The translations under genes were made by a program, and so were the position numbers. A DNA stretch of 64,000 bases from Fratercula arctica. Lineage: Eukaryota > Chordata > Aves > Charadriiformes > Alcidae. The stretch's first letter is position 1. Each line of letters starts with the position of its first letter. Positions 34,001 to 45,540 of the stretch are shown piece by piece. The stretch covers positions 27,715,089 to 27,779,088 of the forward strand of contig CANTUZ010000011.1 of assembly GCA_947846985.1 (NCBI GenBank), read 5' to 3'. The notes below the pieces were generated by a model. That model ran no database searches, was not told the DNA's origin, and was given only the letters and a program-made list of their open reading frames with translations.

Positions 34001-37000
34001 ACAGGATTTTTTTGTCTCTTACACCAAAGAGTCAGGGGGGGAAATCTTAGGAGTAACTCCTGAAATGGGTCCCACTCTTGTTAAACGGTGAAGGCTCTTC
34101 TGAATCTATTGCAAAGTTATTAAAACAGGATGACCTAGAGGAAGTGGAGGAAAACCCAACTACCATCAACTCCCACCACCAAACCCAAGCCCTTGGAAAT
34201 GCTGCGGAAATGGGACCTGCGTGAAGACCTTTGGGGTGTGAGTACGTAAAGACGTTTGGGAGAGGTACCTGGGACACAGGAAGCCAGGGAAAACTACTGT
34301 GTTTACTGCACCGGAGTCTCCCAGAGCCGTGGAGAGTCCACATGGCTGAAAGTTGGCAGCCGGGCTGCAGGTGTGGTGAGAGAGACGTGTTTTCTAAACA
34401 CACTAAATACTTATTGCTCCGGCCTTTTGTAGATAAAGATCAGCTTTGACTTTAAAAGAAATTATAGCAAAAGTGCTTGTATCTGGGAGGATGAATACCT
34501 GCTTCCAGGTTGGGCTTTGTAGAATAGAACTTCATAAACAAATTATTTGATGCGATTAACTGAGGCAGAGGGTTGATGGAAATGTGCCTCCGACTCTCAC
34601 AGTATCGGGGTGGAAGCTGTAACGTGTTAGCCAGAGAATTACCCTGGGTAGGAATAAACAGCCAGAAGGTTCTCGGGTGTGAGGTTTCCCATTTAAATAA
34701 TTTATTCTCTCTGAAAAACCCACAGCAGAAATAATAGCCCTCCTGAAAGCCTGAAATTTTGCTGAGATTCAAAACACTGTCTTTACTCTGCAGACGTTTG
34801 ATGTGCAAAGATGGCAGAGAGCAGTTGTGAACCACCGAGAGCCAAAGAATTTGTAGCAAAACATCTGGTCTCTAGGCCCACCAGATAAAGAAAGCTTTCG
34901 GTAGTTCTGATAATGCTTCTGCCCTATGGTTGTGCTAATTTCACTAGGAAAAACAGTCCCTCTACTGACCCCATTCAGTTTTACAAAGTTTGAAGGTTGG
35001 AATCCAGAGATAGCAGCCCACTTGTCCCTGTGGTAAATGTGACTTTAAAAAAAAAAAAAAAGTTAAAAATTAAAAAACAAACAAGCTGAACGTGTTGATT
35101 GTCAGGTGGGCAAAAAATACCGAAACGGAAAACATTCAAAGTCTGCAATGGAGTGGATGGCAAGGCGAGCTGACCTCCTCCTTGGAGCCTGCTCCCAGAG
35201 ATGAAAACACTTCCTTGTGCCAAGCGTGCTCTGCATGTGAGCTGAGTTTGCTCGGTCTCAAATGGGTGACAGTAGCTTTCAATAATGCAAAGGGGAAGAT
35301 GATTCTCTATTAGGAGTTTATTTATTATATTTTTTTCCCAATCGGGATATCAGGTCCCTGCCTGGTATCAGAGTTCATTGACAAACTGGGCAAGGCTGGA
35401 GAAGCCATTTCACCCAGGATGAAAGTCCTACCACAGATGGGGTGTGCAAGGGTTGAATGAAACCTTGTATTTTTCTGTTTGGAAATTGTTTGCCTGGGAC
35501 AAAATTGTATGTTTAAGGGGAGATTTGGCACCCCTAGGTGGGATTAGCTATGCTTTGGTGCTCCCAGCAGCTGACAAGGAGGCAACGATGAGAGGACATT
35601 AAAGACTATGCTGTTGCCTAAAAGCAGAAGGGGAGGTGAGAGCCTTGCAGGGAGATTTCTGCCTGCTGTGCCCTTGGTTTTGTCTGCGTGGTCTATGGCA
35701 AGCAAACCTGGGCTTGCTCCGCGTGTCCTTCAGAAGCTGGGCAGCACGATGCTGAGGTCTCAGTGGCCGGCTAAAGTCACTGCATGGCCCCCGTGAGCTG
35801 GCAGCACTGGCAGAGGCAATGCTGTGGAGGTGGGTATGGGGGAGATGGAGGATGAGGGAGATGTCGCTGGGGGCACCCCCTTGGCACAGCCCATGGGTTG
35901 TGCAGAGAGTGCAATGGGTGTGTGGGACCATCTGTGCAGCTGACATCCCTCCCTCCGATGAGCACTGCCCATCCCATCCGCTTCTGCCTCCCACTCCCAG
36001 GCTCGAGCTGGAACTCCTACCCCATCCAATTGCTCCAATTAGTGCTGTGGTTTGTTCTTCTTTATTAAGAAGGTGGCTTGAGACCTTCCTGTTTTTGAGA
36101 TCAGCTCCCTTTAATCTGTCCCTACCCTCGTTGAGGTTAACTGAGTTTCTTGCCCAGCAGCTCCTTTGGCAAATTAGAGAGAACCAGTGAGATGCTGCCA
36201 ATAAGTTTTCCACTGTATAGATTTTGTCCGGCGGAGCCCGAATAAATTGGGTCATGCTGCCATATGTAATCCCTGCACCTGAGGTTTGACCTAGCTCCTG
36301 TGAAAACTAGTGGGCAGGGAGATGTCTGGAAGCTGGACTGGAGCTATGGCTGAGACAGCCGAATTTGGAAAGAGCTGGGGTGGAGCTGTGCCCTTCATTT
36401 TTGTGGACCAGTGTCACTTGTACAGGAAGAAGATTGATGGCTTCCTGCGGTAGCCCTTGTCTGTGCTGGAGTGTATCTCAAACAACATTGCCAAGCCACC
36501 TTGGGGCTGGGCTAGGTAATTATTTTGCGATCAGATGCTGAAATCAAATAATTAAGTTAATCATTTTACCAGTTCAGAAGAAAATCCATTTATTTCACCT
36601 GAAACTTCTTCTCAACGGCTATGTGTAACTCTGTCATCTTCTGCACGACATTGGCCTTAGGTCTGGCAATTTCCCACCAAAGGACCCGCCAGCTTCCCGT
36701 GGCCCTGGTGATGCAAAGTCACCTGTTTAGGAGGAGGCAGGATTACTCTGCTTAGCTCTTTTGGGCAGTCGGATGTCAGCCCTGCAAGTGGTGGTGATGG
36801 GCCAATGCGGCTACCACCATATCACAATTCATACTCGCTGCACAGAAAAGAAGATTAGTGTGCTAACAGGGAAGACTCCTCTTTTGAAAAGAGGCTTTAA
36901 ATGATGTCAAGAACCACCACAATGATATGGTTTTTACATAAATAATAATTAATTACATGTAAATCAGACTTTTCCCCACCCCTTCCATTAGTATCGTCTT

Positions 37001-40000
37001 TGCTAAGCTCTCTGTCTTGTTTCTGTCCGCTCACTTTGACTAGTTGAATGGCAGCAGACATCATTTGCAATGCTAACGTCAGATACGGGTCAAAATGGAC
37101 AAGGAAAACACAACCCGGGGTTTTATCAATGCAATAACAACCAGTTTTGTCTAGAGATGGCAGCGTACCGGGGTTTAACCTCTTCACTGCCACATAGCAG
37201 GAACCACCAGGAATTTACTTTTCTGGTTTCATCTTCTGCTATTTCTAACTTACTTTCAGCCCTTTCCTTCTCCTGGCCACTGTCTTTTTTTCTTCTCTTC
37301 CCTTTCTGGTGTTTGCTAGAGCATCTGGTAGCGTTTATCTCCCAAGGCACAGGAGACTGCTATTTTCATAGATATGTAACTAGAGCAAAAGCTTTAATCT
37401 TTGTTGATGTTGGACTTTTGGATTAAAAAAGAGACGTAATAGTGGAAAAATTAAGATGAAATAATATTGCAGCATAGTACACTTTGGAGACAGCATCAAC
37501 AGAAAAATCCTTCGTGGGGGGAAAAAGTTGCAATTACTGCATGTCCTTCGCAGCTTAGCTCTGGGGAAGGATCTCCCCCTGTCTCGTGGGGAGAGCGGGA
37601 CAGGGAGTGAGGAGACCATCCCATTGAGATGGGACTGGTCATCCCCCTGGAAGCTGGAGATGGGACTGGTCATGCCACTGGAAGCTGAAAGCATGGCATG
37701 TCCCTGCAGGGATTTCTGTGTGTGCTCCACAGCAGAGGTTCGAGCAGGTCCAGATGTGCCAACAAGACGCGAGAAACCTGCTTCCATCGCTTCTTGCTTC
37801 CAATAGAGCCTTCAATAAGGGTAGGGAAGGAGCTGGTCTGACCTCCAGCAGAACCAGACTACTTATGACCGGGTTTTGAAGCCCCTGTGGGGTATTGGGC
37901 TGTCCTGGAAGTCAGAGGGAGGAGATGGTGTTTGGAATTGGATCTCTCGCTCTAGAGAAGTACACTGGTTTTCTACAAGAAGCTTCAAAGATGCTGAGAC
38001 TGGGTTAATTAGAAGTTGTCAAGATACAGCAAGAAGCGGTGCTGTCATCGGAGAGATGTAGAAAGCGCTACAGAAATCCAGTAGCAAAAGGTAGGTAGGT
38101 GTCTGTTATCTGCAGAAGGGAATGCAGGACTCCAGCGCTTACAGCAAAGATCTGGTTTGTTGCCTTCCCTGGGGACCAGGCAGTGTCCCAAACCTGCGGC
38201 GGAGTCAGCTGTGCTGGAACCAGCCATGCAAAATCCGGATGGCTGCTGGTTTCATAGCAAGAATATATTCACTTGCTAATATTGTAAATGCTTCATGGTA
38301 AATTTTTATTATATTTTATGTAATTCAGAGTACTTTAAACTAAATGCCATATTTCAGGTGCTATATACTCCTGATTTCCACCCCTGCCCTCCTGCTAGGT
38401 AAGGTGTAAACCTGACCGAGAGCTCTCCAAACTTCTCGGGAGAAAACAGTTGAAAACCCTCACTTTGGGAAGGCAGCGAGGCGATGAAAGGGAGCTTAGC
38501 TTGCAACTCTGTTAAGGCCGTAATGAACCCGGCTAATAAATTACCTAATGTCACCTTAGAACAGGTCCCTGGCAGCCTGTCACACGGCAGCGCGTCAAGC
38601 TGGGGATGCGCAGTCGGTCTCTCCTAACCTTTGTACCTCCCCCCGCTAACCAGGGAACTAGTTCTGGGAGAGACCAGCCCTGCCGAGTCCTGCCAACCCA
38701 ATGCTAAAATATTAATAAGGCAAAAAGGAGCTGACGGGTGGCCGTGAGGCTCCGTCGGGGCGAGCGCTGCTGGCTCCCGCACAAAGGGAATGGCAAACGG
38801 GGCTTTTGCACAGAAAATTTCACCCTTTTTTTTTTTTTTAATTTTTTTTTTGCATGCAAAAATGCAGATTCAGCAGCACCAAAACGGTTTGTGCACACAT
38901 GCCAAACTTGTCATTTATAAAAACTCAAAAAAGCTCTGACAAATGCTGAAGCTGTTAGTTTTGACACTTCTGACATGAAACACTTTGATTTTTCATTTTG
39001 AAACTACTTTGTGTTCAAAATGTCCTTTAATTTTATTTTCAAGCAAGGGGGTGTGTGTGCCTTTTTTCTTATTCCCCCAAAAAATCAAAATTGAAATGAA
39101 ATCTTTGGATTGACTCAAAATGAAATTGTTCTTGGATTTTTGGTTTCACCAGGTTTGTTTTTTTTTTTTTTTCTTAGATGTTTGTGTTTGGCTTTGAGTC
39201 ACCCTTTTTGGTGTTTTTTTTTTTTTTCTTTCCCCCCTTCTCCCCCCCGCCCCCCCAAAATTTGCCAGATGGTTTATCAAGTGCCTCAGCAAACATCAAC
39301 CCCTTCGAAGGGGCACAGCCAGCACAATAGAGTATTTTTTTTTTGTAGGTGTCGGTTGAAAAAAAAAATTTAAAAAAAAAATAAAAAAAGGAGCCTTGCT
39401 TTTGCTTTCCAGGAGATTGAGTTCATTTTCTATCTGACTGGGATAAATAATAAACAGTATTTTTATTTTGGTTTTTTTTTGTTGTTTTCTGTGAAGGATT
39501 TTGTTACGTTATCTGTTTAAACATTCCGTTATGTCTTAGTAATGTGAATAATGATTATTCCTGTGCTTCTGAGCTCTCCCTCTTGGCTCAGGCGCTGGAG
39601 GTTCAGGAGACACCTGGCATTGTTGACAGAGCGTTGAACTTGAACGCCTCTCGCTGTGACAGGGCAAGCCCAAATATTTTGGGAAGAGTCCTTGTTATGT
39701 TACGACAGGGGTTGGTAGCACTGATGCCGGGGATGGGTTTTGCTTCAATACGGAGCTGATTACGGCTGTATTACGGGAGGAACAGCGTGAACTTTGGCAG
39801 GCGGGCTGCTGGGAGGAAGGAGGATTGGACTTGGGCATTTCTTATTTGCAGGATGCGCTGAAGGTCTTCCAAAAGATGCCGGGTCTCAAAAGACAGCAGG
39901 AACGGGAGGCCTTGAAAGATGTTTTCTTATGGGTGAGGAAGGGAAAAATGAAAGCTCTTTTGCAAGAGAAAACAAATGATTAGTATAGTCCCTATCTGCA

Positions 40001-40195
40001 GACAAATACCTGGGGAAGAGTTTGTATTAAAGTAGCTTTTTAATCATATTTTCCATCCCTAAAGGCATTGTTTGCTTCCCACGCTGTACATCTTCCCATT
40101 AGCTTCCTCTCCAGCCCGTCTCCTCTCCTGGAGTCAGGCCCCATCTTGGTAGCGCTTTGTGCATCTTCAGCACTGCCCGAGTGTCCAGCTTGTGG
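34001..40195. other. Intergenic sequence with homopolymer tracts
   Basis: No gene was recognised. Tracts include A15 near 35047-35061, T-runs at 38826-38852, 39158-39173 and 39217-39228, a C-rich run near 39234-39257 and A-rich sequence at 39360-39390. A 31-bp tandem duplication lies at 37626-37687. Confidence 0.4.
37626..37687. repeat. 31-bp tandem duplication
   Basis: GAGATGGGACTGGTCATCCC, then CCTGGAAGCTG (37626-37656), is repeated at 37657-37687 with two or three substitutions. Confidence 0.85.
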
Positions 40196-40430
40196 TGTTC
40201 CCAATTAATTGGTCATAGACTTTCAACAAGATTGGATGTCTTGTGGTGTTTGCCAATTCACGTACTGCACATAATTATATTCAGGAAGCAATAGGAATTA
40301 AATGACATTAATTCCCATGAATATTCATTTAAGAATCTCTACCAAATTCAGGCAGATTAATAGTCCAGCGCAAATACACTGGCCATTCATTGCCCCCACA
40401 GGAAAAGGAAATATGTATTGGCTGGCAGCT
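40196..40430. promoter_or_regulatory. Candidate enhancer with three palindromic homeodomain/POU sites
   Basis: CCAATTAATTGG at 40201-40212 is a perfect 12-bp palindrome. GGAATTAA and TTAATTCC form 8-bp inverted arms around 6 nt at 40294-40315. ATGAATATTCAT at 40317-40328 is a perfect palindrome of the MORE type bound by POU-factor dimers. The block is repeat-free and noncoding. It lies about 2.5 kb upstream of the CpG island inferred to be the FOXP1 promoter. Confidence 0.45.
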
Positions 40431-42480
40431 CAGGACAAATGGAAACATGCTGTAGAAAAGTTGTCTCTGGGTGGGTTCTGATACAGCGGCCGTTGGAGGG
40501 ACACCTCGAGGAGTAAAGAGGATTAGTGTGGGCATGGCTTTGGGGGGCTTTTCCTGTCCGCTGAGGAACCCCAAGGAATCTGCGGTGAATCTGAAACTCG
40601 CGTCTCTGCACTACCTATGCAAATCCAAGGCAGCTCTGACTGCAGCAGCGCTTCCCTGGACTTGCAGCAGAGCAAAACGCAGTTTAATTTGTGTCTGACT
40701 CGTGCTGCGCTCTGTGTGAAGCCGGCCCTCGGCCTGCTCTCCCCGGGGCAGGACAGCAATTTCTCTTCCTTGGGAGCTGCAGCAAGGACTCGGTGCCGCT
40801 CTCTGCTGCAGCCAGTCCAGCACCGGCCCTTGGGCTGGCTACGGGGCAGCCCCGTCCTGCTGGGCACCACGTGCCTCCTGGCACACGGGGACCCGGTTTG
40901 GCTTCAGCTCATCGCCTCAGCACAGGCCAGGACATGGCATCAACCATGACCAGGGAAACTGGGAAAGTCTAATAACAAAAGCAGACAAGGGGTGCAAACA
41001 TGCTTGGAAAGCTGGCATCAGAGTTTGGGATGCCAGTTTGTGTAGACTAGAAACTGCAATTTTAAAAATTATCTAGGACTGGTTACAGTCCTCATTTAGG
41101 AGGACTTATTTATACATTGCCTTTTGTCAGACAAGCCAACTTGAGACCTTGGGTGTGTCAACTTATTTTTATCTTTTTGTGGGATTTCCCCAGTCGGAGA
41201 ATGGGTCTTGCTTCCACTCACGTCGGTGCAAGTGTTGCCAGTGGCATTGGGCTCAGCCCCTAAGCTGGGTGTTTATGCCTTTTAAAATGCCCCCCCTCAT
41301 CGCCAAGTCAACCCTTCCCATCCTCAAAGTTATCTGGGCAAAAGAAATGTCTGGTGTCATTCCCCTCGCATGGTGTGTGATGGGCAGAGGTCATCTTCTG
41401 CCTTTTTGAAGGGATCTGTTGCCAGGCTGATCTGACTCGCTCTGACTCTACACACAAAGCCAGGGAACGTGGGGAGCCCCAACCGCTGACTTCCCTGGAA
41501 TGGGTTTTGCTGCGAGCTGCGGTACGTGGGTACTCACAGGTTCTCTTCTCCTACTGAGCACCATGAGAACGTTGGACTGACTTGAAACAAAGTCATTACA
41601 TCATAAAACCAGACTGAAACCAACGTATATTTCTCTTTAGTATGTCCACCAACTTTTTTGGGGGGAGACAATCTTGACTTTTCACGCCTGATGTAAAAGG
41701 TAGGATAATAGCGGAGTACCCACGTGGGCTCGGCCCCTACGCAGGAGCACAGAGTGGTCCGGGAACCAGCCATGCAGCCTGGTGATGCATTCTGCAAAGC
41801 CTCATAAACCAGTGACTAAAGCAGAAAGGACTCCCAAGGCCCAGCTCCTGGGACATCAGAGGTGTGGCATTACAGTAGCTTGGAAAACATTCTGACTTTA
41901 AAACAAGTAACACCTATAATTATGGAGGCGTCATCACCTTCATAATTTTTTTCGAGCTAACAAGCTGTAGTTGTAGCCTGTGTACAGCCTTGCCAAAATC
42001 TGCCGCGCTGTTGCTCTTGGGATGGTTCTGCTGGTGGTGGGAATATCAAGCATCTTTCTCCGGGCACTTGTAAAACAATACAGCAGTAAACAATTCAAGT
42101 ACAATTAGCAGCTACATTGGCGGAGGGGGAGGGAGAAGTCCCACCGCTGGTATTGTCTATGGAATTAATCATGTTTTACAGAGTTGATGTACTGGTTTAG
42201 ATTTGCAAAGTTAAAAACAGGAGACGAAGAAGTTTCCAATAAACAACGTTTATTCCAGGATGAAACGTAAACCAAATACTTTTTAGAACACTAAGGGTGG
42301 GGAGTGTTTAAAAAAATATGCTTTTTTAGTAAGTTCCTCTCCCTTTTCTTCCTACTGAAGAAACAGATGAACCAAAAAAAAAAAAAAAAATCTAAATAAC
42401 TGAAGCTCAAGATGACAGTAAGTACTTGTTTTTTAGAGCCGGTGGTCCCTCCCGGGCACACAAATCCCGGTGTTATCTGC
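40431..42480. other. Upstream flank of the CpG island
   Basis: A moderately GC-rich patch at 40480-40930 has frames open on both strands by composition. The rest is unique sequence with an A17 run near 42374-42390. No exon was recognised. Confidence 0.4.
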
Positions 42481-43479
42481 GGTTCCCGGGCTGGGAGGGA
42501 CCGGCTTGCAGAAGTCACCGGTTCCCGCTGCTTTTTTCGCCTTTCCAGCAGCGCGGCGGGGCGACGGACGCGCTCCGCTCCCGGGCTGGCAGAGATCGCT
42601 CTGAAAGTACGGCGCAAACATCATCTTCGCAAATATTTATTTGCAGCGATTTTCCCCCTCTTAATTATTTAAAATATAATGAATTAGGCATAAGTACCTT
42701 GCCATTACTGTAATTTAAGGTGTTAATTGCCGCCGGAGCGGCTCCCCGCCGCCCATGGAGCGCTTCTGCCGGGAGGTGTCGCCGCGCTCCCGACCCTGCG
42801 CGCCGGAGCCGCCGGGGCGGGCGGGGGACGGACCCGCTGCGCGGCCGCGGGGCTCCGCCGAGGCGCGGTTCTCCCCGCGGGAGCGGTTGGTTGCCCGTTT
42901 ATCACTTCTAGCGGTGTTTAAAAGCCAGCTCCGGCGCGCGCGTGTCAGTGCTGGGGATGACAAACGCCAGCACCAAAAAATAATTTTAAAAAAGAAACAA
43001 CCCATAAAACAAAGAAGGGGAAGAAAATTGGGTTCTCGCAGGTCCCCGCGGTCGGAAGAAAAAAAAAGAGTTTTTCCCCGACCAAAGTCGGCCGCTCGGT
43101 AACTCCCCGGCCTGCAGCGCCGGGCGGGGAGGCCTCCATCCCCGCGGGGATGCACCGGCCCCGGCTCCTCTCGCCGCCGCAGTCCCGGGGGAGCGCAGGA
43201 TGCTGCCCTCTCGGACCCACGGCCGCGCAACCTCCGCGCTGTCCGGCCGCCTCCAAGCGAGCCCCCGCGGCCGCCGGTTGCTCCTTACCCGGCCCGAGGC
43301 CGCGGTGATGCTAAACTTCCCGGCGCCGGGGCGGGCCGGGCGGCCCCGGCTCTCGCCCCCGCTCGACCCCTCCCCGCCGGCGCCGCCGCCGGCCCCTCCG
43401 CGGGAGCCTCAACGGCGCGTCCCGGAGCGCGGCCGCTCCGCGCACCCAGCCGGATGAGGACCCGCGCTCAGCTCGGCCC

Positions 43480-43620
43480 GCGCGTCGGTCACTCCCACTC
43501 AGCGGCCGGTGCGCGCCGCTGCGCACCCGCGCAAGTGTTTCTTAAGCAGTGTTTGCGCCAACAGCGGCGTGCGCTGCGAGGGGCAGCGCTGGCAGCGGCC
43601 CGCCTCGCCGCTCCGCGCAG
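43480..43620 (+). other. Candidate noncoding first exon A (inferred FOXP1)
   Basis: The sequence ends CTCCGCGCAG and is followed by GTAAGG, a near-ideal splice donor at 43621. The start is unknown and 43480 is arbitrary. The exon would be 5' UTR only. It lies upstream of the CRE, so it would use a different start site from the 44.2-kb candidate. Confidence 0.35.
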
Positions 43621-44024
43621 GTAAGGCGGGCTCCGCGGGCACCCGCGGAAGGCCCCCGAGGTCTCCCGCGCCCCCCAGCTACGCGGACCCGACAACCCTT
43701 GGCGTGCCGCGGAAAAGTTGCTCGGGGGGCGCGGCGCTGCCCTCCGCCGAGGGGGCGGCCCCGGCCCGCCTGCCCCCGCGCTGAACTCTCCGCAGGGGCG
43801 CGCAGCGCTGCGCGCCGTGCTCCGCCGCCACTTTCACTTCCCCGCGGGGCCGCCCCGCCCCCCCCCCCCCCCCGGCCGTCCTCCGCAGAGCTCCGCACCT
43901 GCGGGGCTTCCGCCCCTCACCTTCCCCCTCCGCGCCCTCCCCCCCACTCCCCCTGCCGCTTTTTTTTTTTTTTTTATTATTATTTTCCCTTTGCACCGAG
44001 CCTTGTTTACCCAGCAGGTGGATG

Positions 44025-44032
44025 TGACGTCA
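44025..44032. promoter_or_regulatory. Consensus cAMP response element
   Basis: TGACGTCA, the palindromic CREB/ATF site, sits inside the CpG island about 200 bp upstream of the likely first exon ending at 44415. Confidence 0.75.
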
Positions 44033-44132
44033 GAGACTGACAACAGCAAAAAATAACAACATCTCCCTCCGCGGGGGTGTCGCGGGGGCCGCCCCCCCGG
44101 CCCGCCCGGGCGGGCGGCGGCGCGGGCCTTGC

Positions 44133-44197
44133 GCGGGGCGGGGAGGGGGGGGCGCGGGGCGGTGCGGGGCGGGGGCGCGGCGGGGCGGCGTGCGGGG
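44133..44197 (+). other. G-quadruplex-prone tract
   Basis: At least eight runs of three or more G separated by one to six bases, for example GCGGGGCGGGGAGGGGGGGG. Such sequences can form G4 on the + strand near a promoter. Confidence 0.7.
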
Positions 44198-44239
44198 CCC
44201 CGCGGGCGCGGCGCCGAGCGGAGGGCTCTATTGTTATTT

Positions 44240-44415
44240 ACCGAGCGGCGGAGCACGCCGCCGCCGCCGCGCCGCCCGGGCTCGGCGTGCCGGAGGGACG
44301 GGAGGGGAGGGACGGGACGGAGAGGCAGCTCCGCGCCGCTCCGCGCTGCCACCCGCCCGCCCGCCCCGCGCCGGGGGCCGCGCCGTGCTGGGCAGCGGCA
44401 GGCCGAGTCCTGCGG
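44240..44415 (+). other. FOXP1: Candidate noncoding first exon B (inferred FOXP1)
   Basis: GC-rich transcribed-type sequence ending GGCCGAGTCCTGCGG, followed by the consensus donor GTGAGT at 44416. It lies downstream of the CRE and the G4 tract. The start is approximate. The exon would be 5' UTR. The gene name comes from synteny only. Confidence 0.45.
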
Positions 44416-44821
44416 GTGAGTCCGGCCCCCCCCCGACACTTTCCCCGCTGCTCCGGGGCCGTTGCACTTTCCTTCCCCCCCCACCACCGGCCCCACGTGT
44501 CCGCCTCCCCCCACCCCACCCCCCCGCCCGCCCGCCGGAGGGGACCGGCGGTGCGCGGGTGCGGAGCCCCCTCCCCGGGCGGCGGAGCTGCTCGCACCCC
44601 CTATCCGCCCACTTTGGAAACTTCCCCCCCCCCCCCACCGCCGCCCCGCTCTGCGGGCACCCTCCACAGAGAGTGGGATGCAGTGCCTCTTGCTCTCCCC
44701 CCTCCCTCTTTCCACCCCCCCGTCCGCGCTTTCCTCGTGTTTTCCGCCGGGTCGCCGCCGCGCAAGGGGCGCGCACGCCCCAACTTCAGTACTCGGGGCA
44801 AGAAGTTGCGGCGGGGCCGCG

Positions 44822-44842
44822 CCCCCCCCCCCCCCCCCCCCC
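44822..44842. repeat. C21 homopolymer
   Basis: Twenty-one consecutive C residues. Further C-runs lie at 43859-43873 and 44624-44636. These are prone to length errors and i-motif/G4 formation. Confidence 0.9.
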
Positions 44843-45125
44843 GCACCCTCCGCGCTCCCCCCGCGCCGGGCTCGGCCGCCCCTTTCCCCCCCTCCCCCGG
44901 CACCTGTTGCGGCTTTCCCCCCACGCAGTCCCTTCCGCAGGCGCGGAGCTCGGCGCCGCGCATCCTTCCCTTCCTTGGGGCCCGCTGCGCCCATACCCCC
45001 CTTTTTGGGGGGGGGGGGGGTAGGCGAAGTGTTTGAATAAACATCCGCGCCTCCCCATCCCGGCGCAACTTCTGGCTGCGCGGGTGCGGACCGCGCATCC
45101 CTCACGTCCCCGTCCCCCCGCGCAG

Positions 45126-45201
45126 AGCCGCGGTGCGGAGCCTCGGGACGGAGCGGCGCCTCGCTGCGCGCCGCGGAGCCGGGGGCGGCCGCCGGCGCCC
45201 G
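45126..45201 (+). other. FOXP1: Candidate noncoding exon (inferred FOXP1 5' UTR)
   Basis: A 76-nt segment preceded by a C/T-rich tract ending CCCCCCGCGCAG (AG at 45124-45125) and followed by GTAAGT at 45202, a near-perfect donor. It could be an internal 5' UTR exon joined to the 44415 donor, or the end of a first exon. It contains no ATG. Confidence 0.45.
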
Positions 45202-45336
45202 GTAAGTCTGGCCGCGCTGTGCCCCGCGCACCTGCCGCCCCGCGCACCTCCGCGCATCCCGCCGAGGGTGCGCGCTGCAGGCGACGTCCGAGCGGCGTGT
45301 GCGCGCCTCTCTCCTCCCCCCGCCCCACGGTTTTGG

Positions 45337-45399
45337 TTTTTTTTTTTTTTTTTTTCCTGGGGAAAAAAAAAAGAAAAAGAAAAAAAAGAAAAAAAAAAA
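45337..45399. repeat. T-run / A-run inverted pair
   Basis: T19 at 45337-45355, then CCTGGGG, then A-rich sequence with sparse G to 45399. The two sides can pair as a hairpin with a 7-nt loop. Confidence 0.75.
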
Positions 45400-45540
45400 G
45401 CGCTGAAGGCCGGCTGCGCGGGCAGGGCTACGCGGGGCGCAGCGGCGGCCCCCTCCCCACCGCCCCGCAACTATTAATTATCTGGCGGCCCCGGCGCGGA
45501 GAGCATCGCCGAGCTGGCTGCGGAGCGCCGCGATTTTAGC

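Larger units (their letters stand above)
42720..45540 (+). promoter_or_regulatory. FOXP1: CpG island, inferred FOXP1 promoter
   Basis: About 2.8 kb of very GC-rich DNA with abundant CG dinucleotides, many GGGCGG/CCGCCC (Sp1/KLF) boxes, a perfect CRE TGACGTCA at 44025-44032, and forkhead-type TGTTTAC (44004-44010) and TATTTAC (44235-44241). No TATA box is evident, as usual for CpG-island promoters. The assignment to FOXP1 rests on synteny: in the human 3p13 region FOXP1 is the next gene downstream of EIF4E3 on the same strand. No FOXP1 coding exon is in the window, so this is inference. The + strand splice donors at 43621, 44416 and 45202 support rightward transcription. Confidence 0.65.

Noticed and set aside
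44077..45036. 319-codon plus-strand frame in the CpG island
   Set aside because: Same compositional cause. It is interrupted by good splice donors and reads through a C21 homopolymer, with no recognisable domain.
43834..45231. 465-codon open frame on the minus strand across the CpG island
   Set aside because: The translation is Gly/Arg/Ala/Pro low-complexity, and several other frames are open over the same DNA. This is expected from GC-rich sequence with few stop codons.
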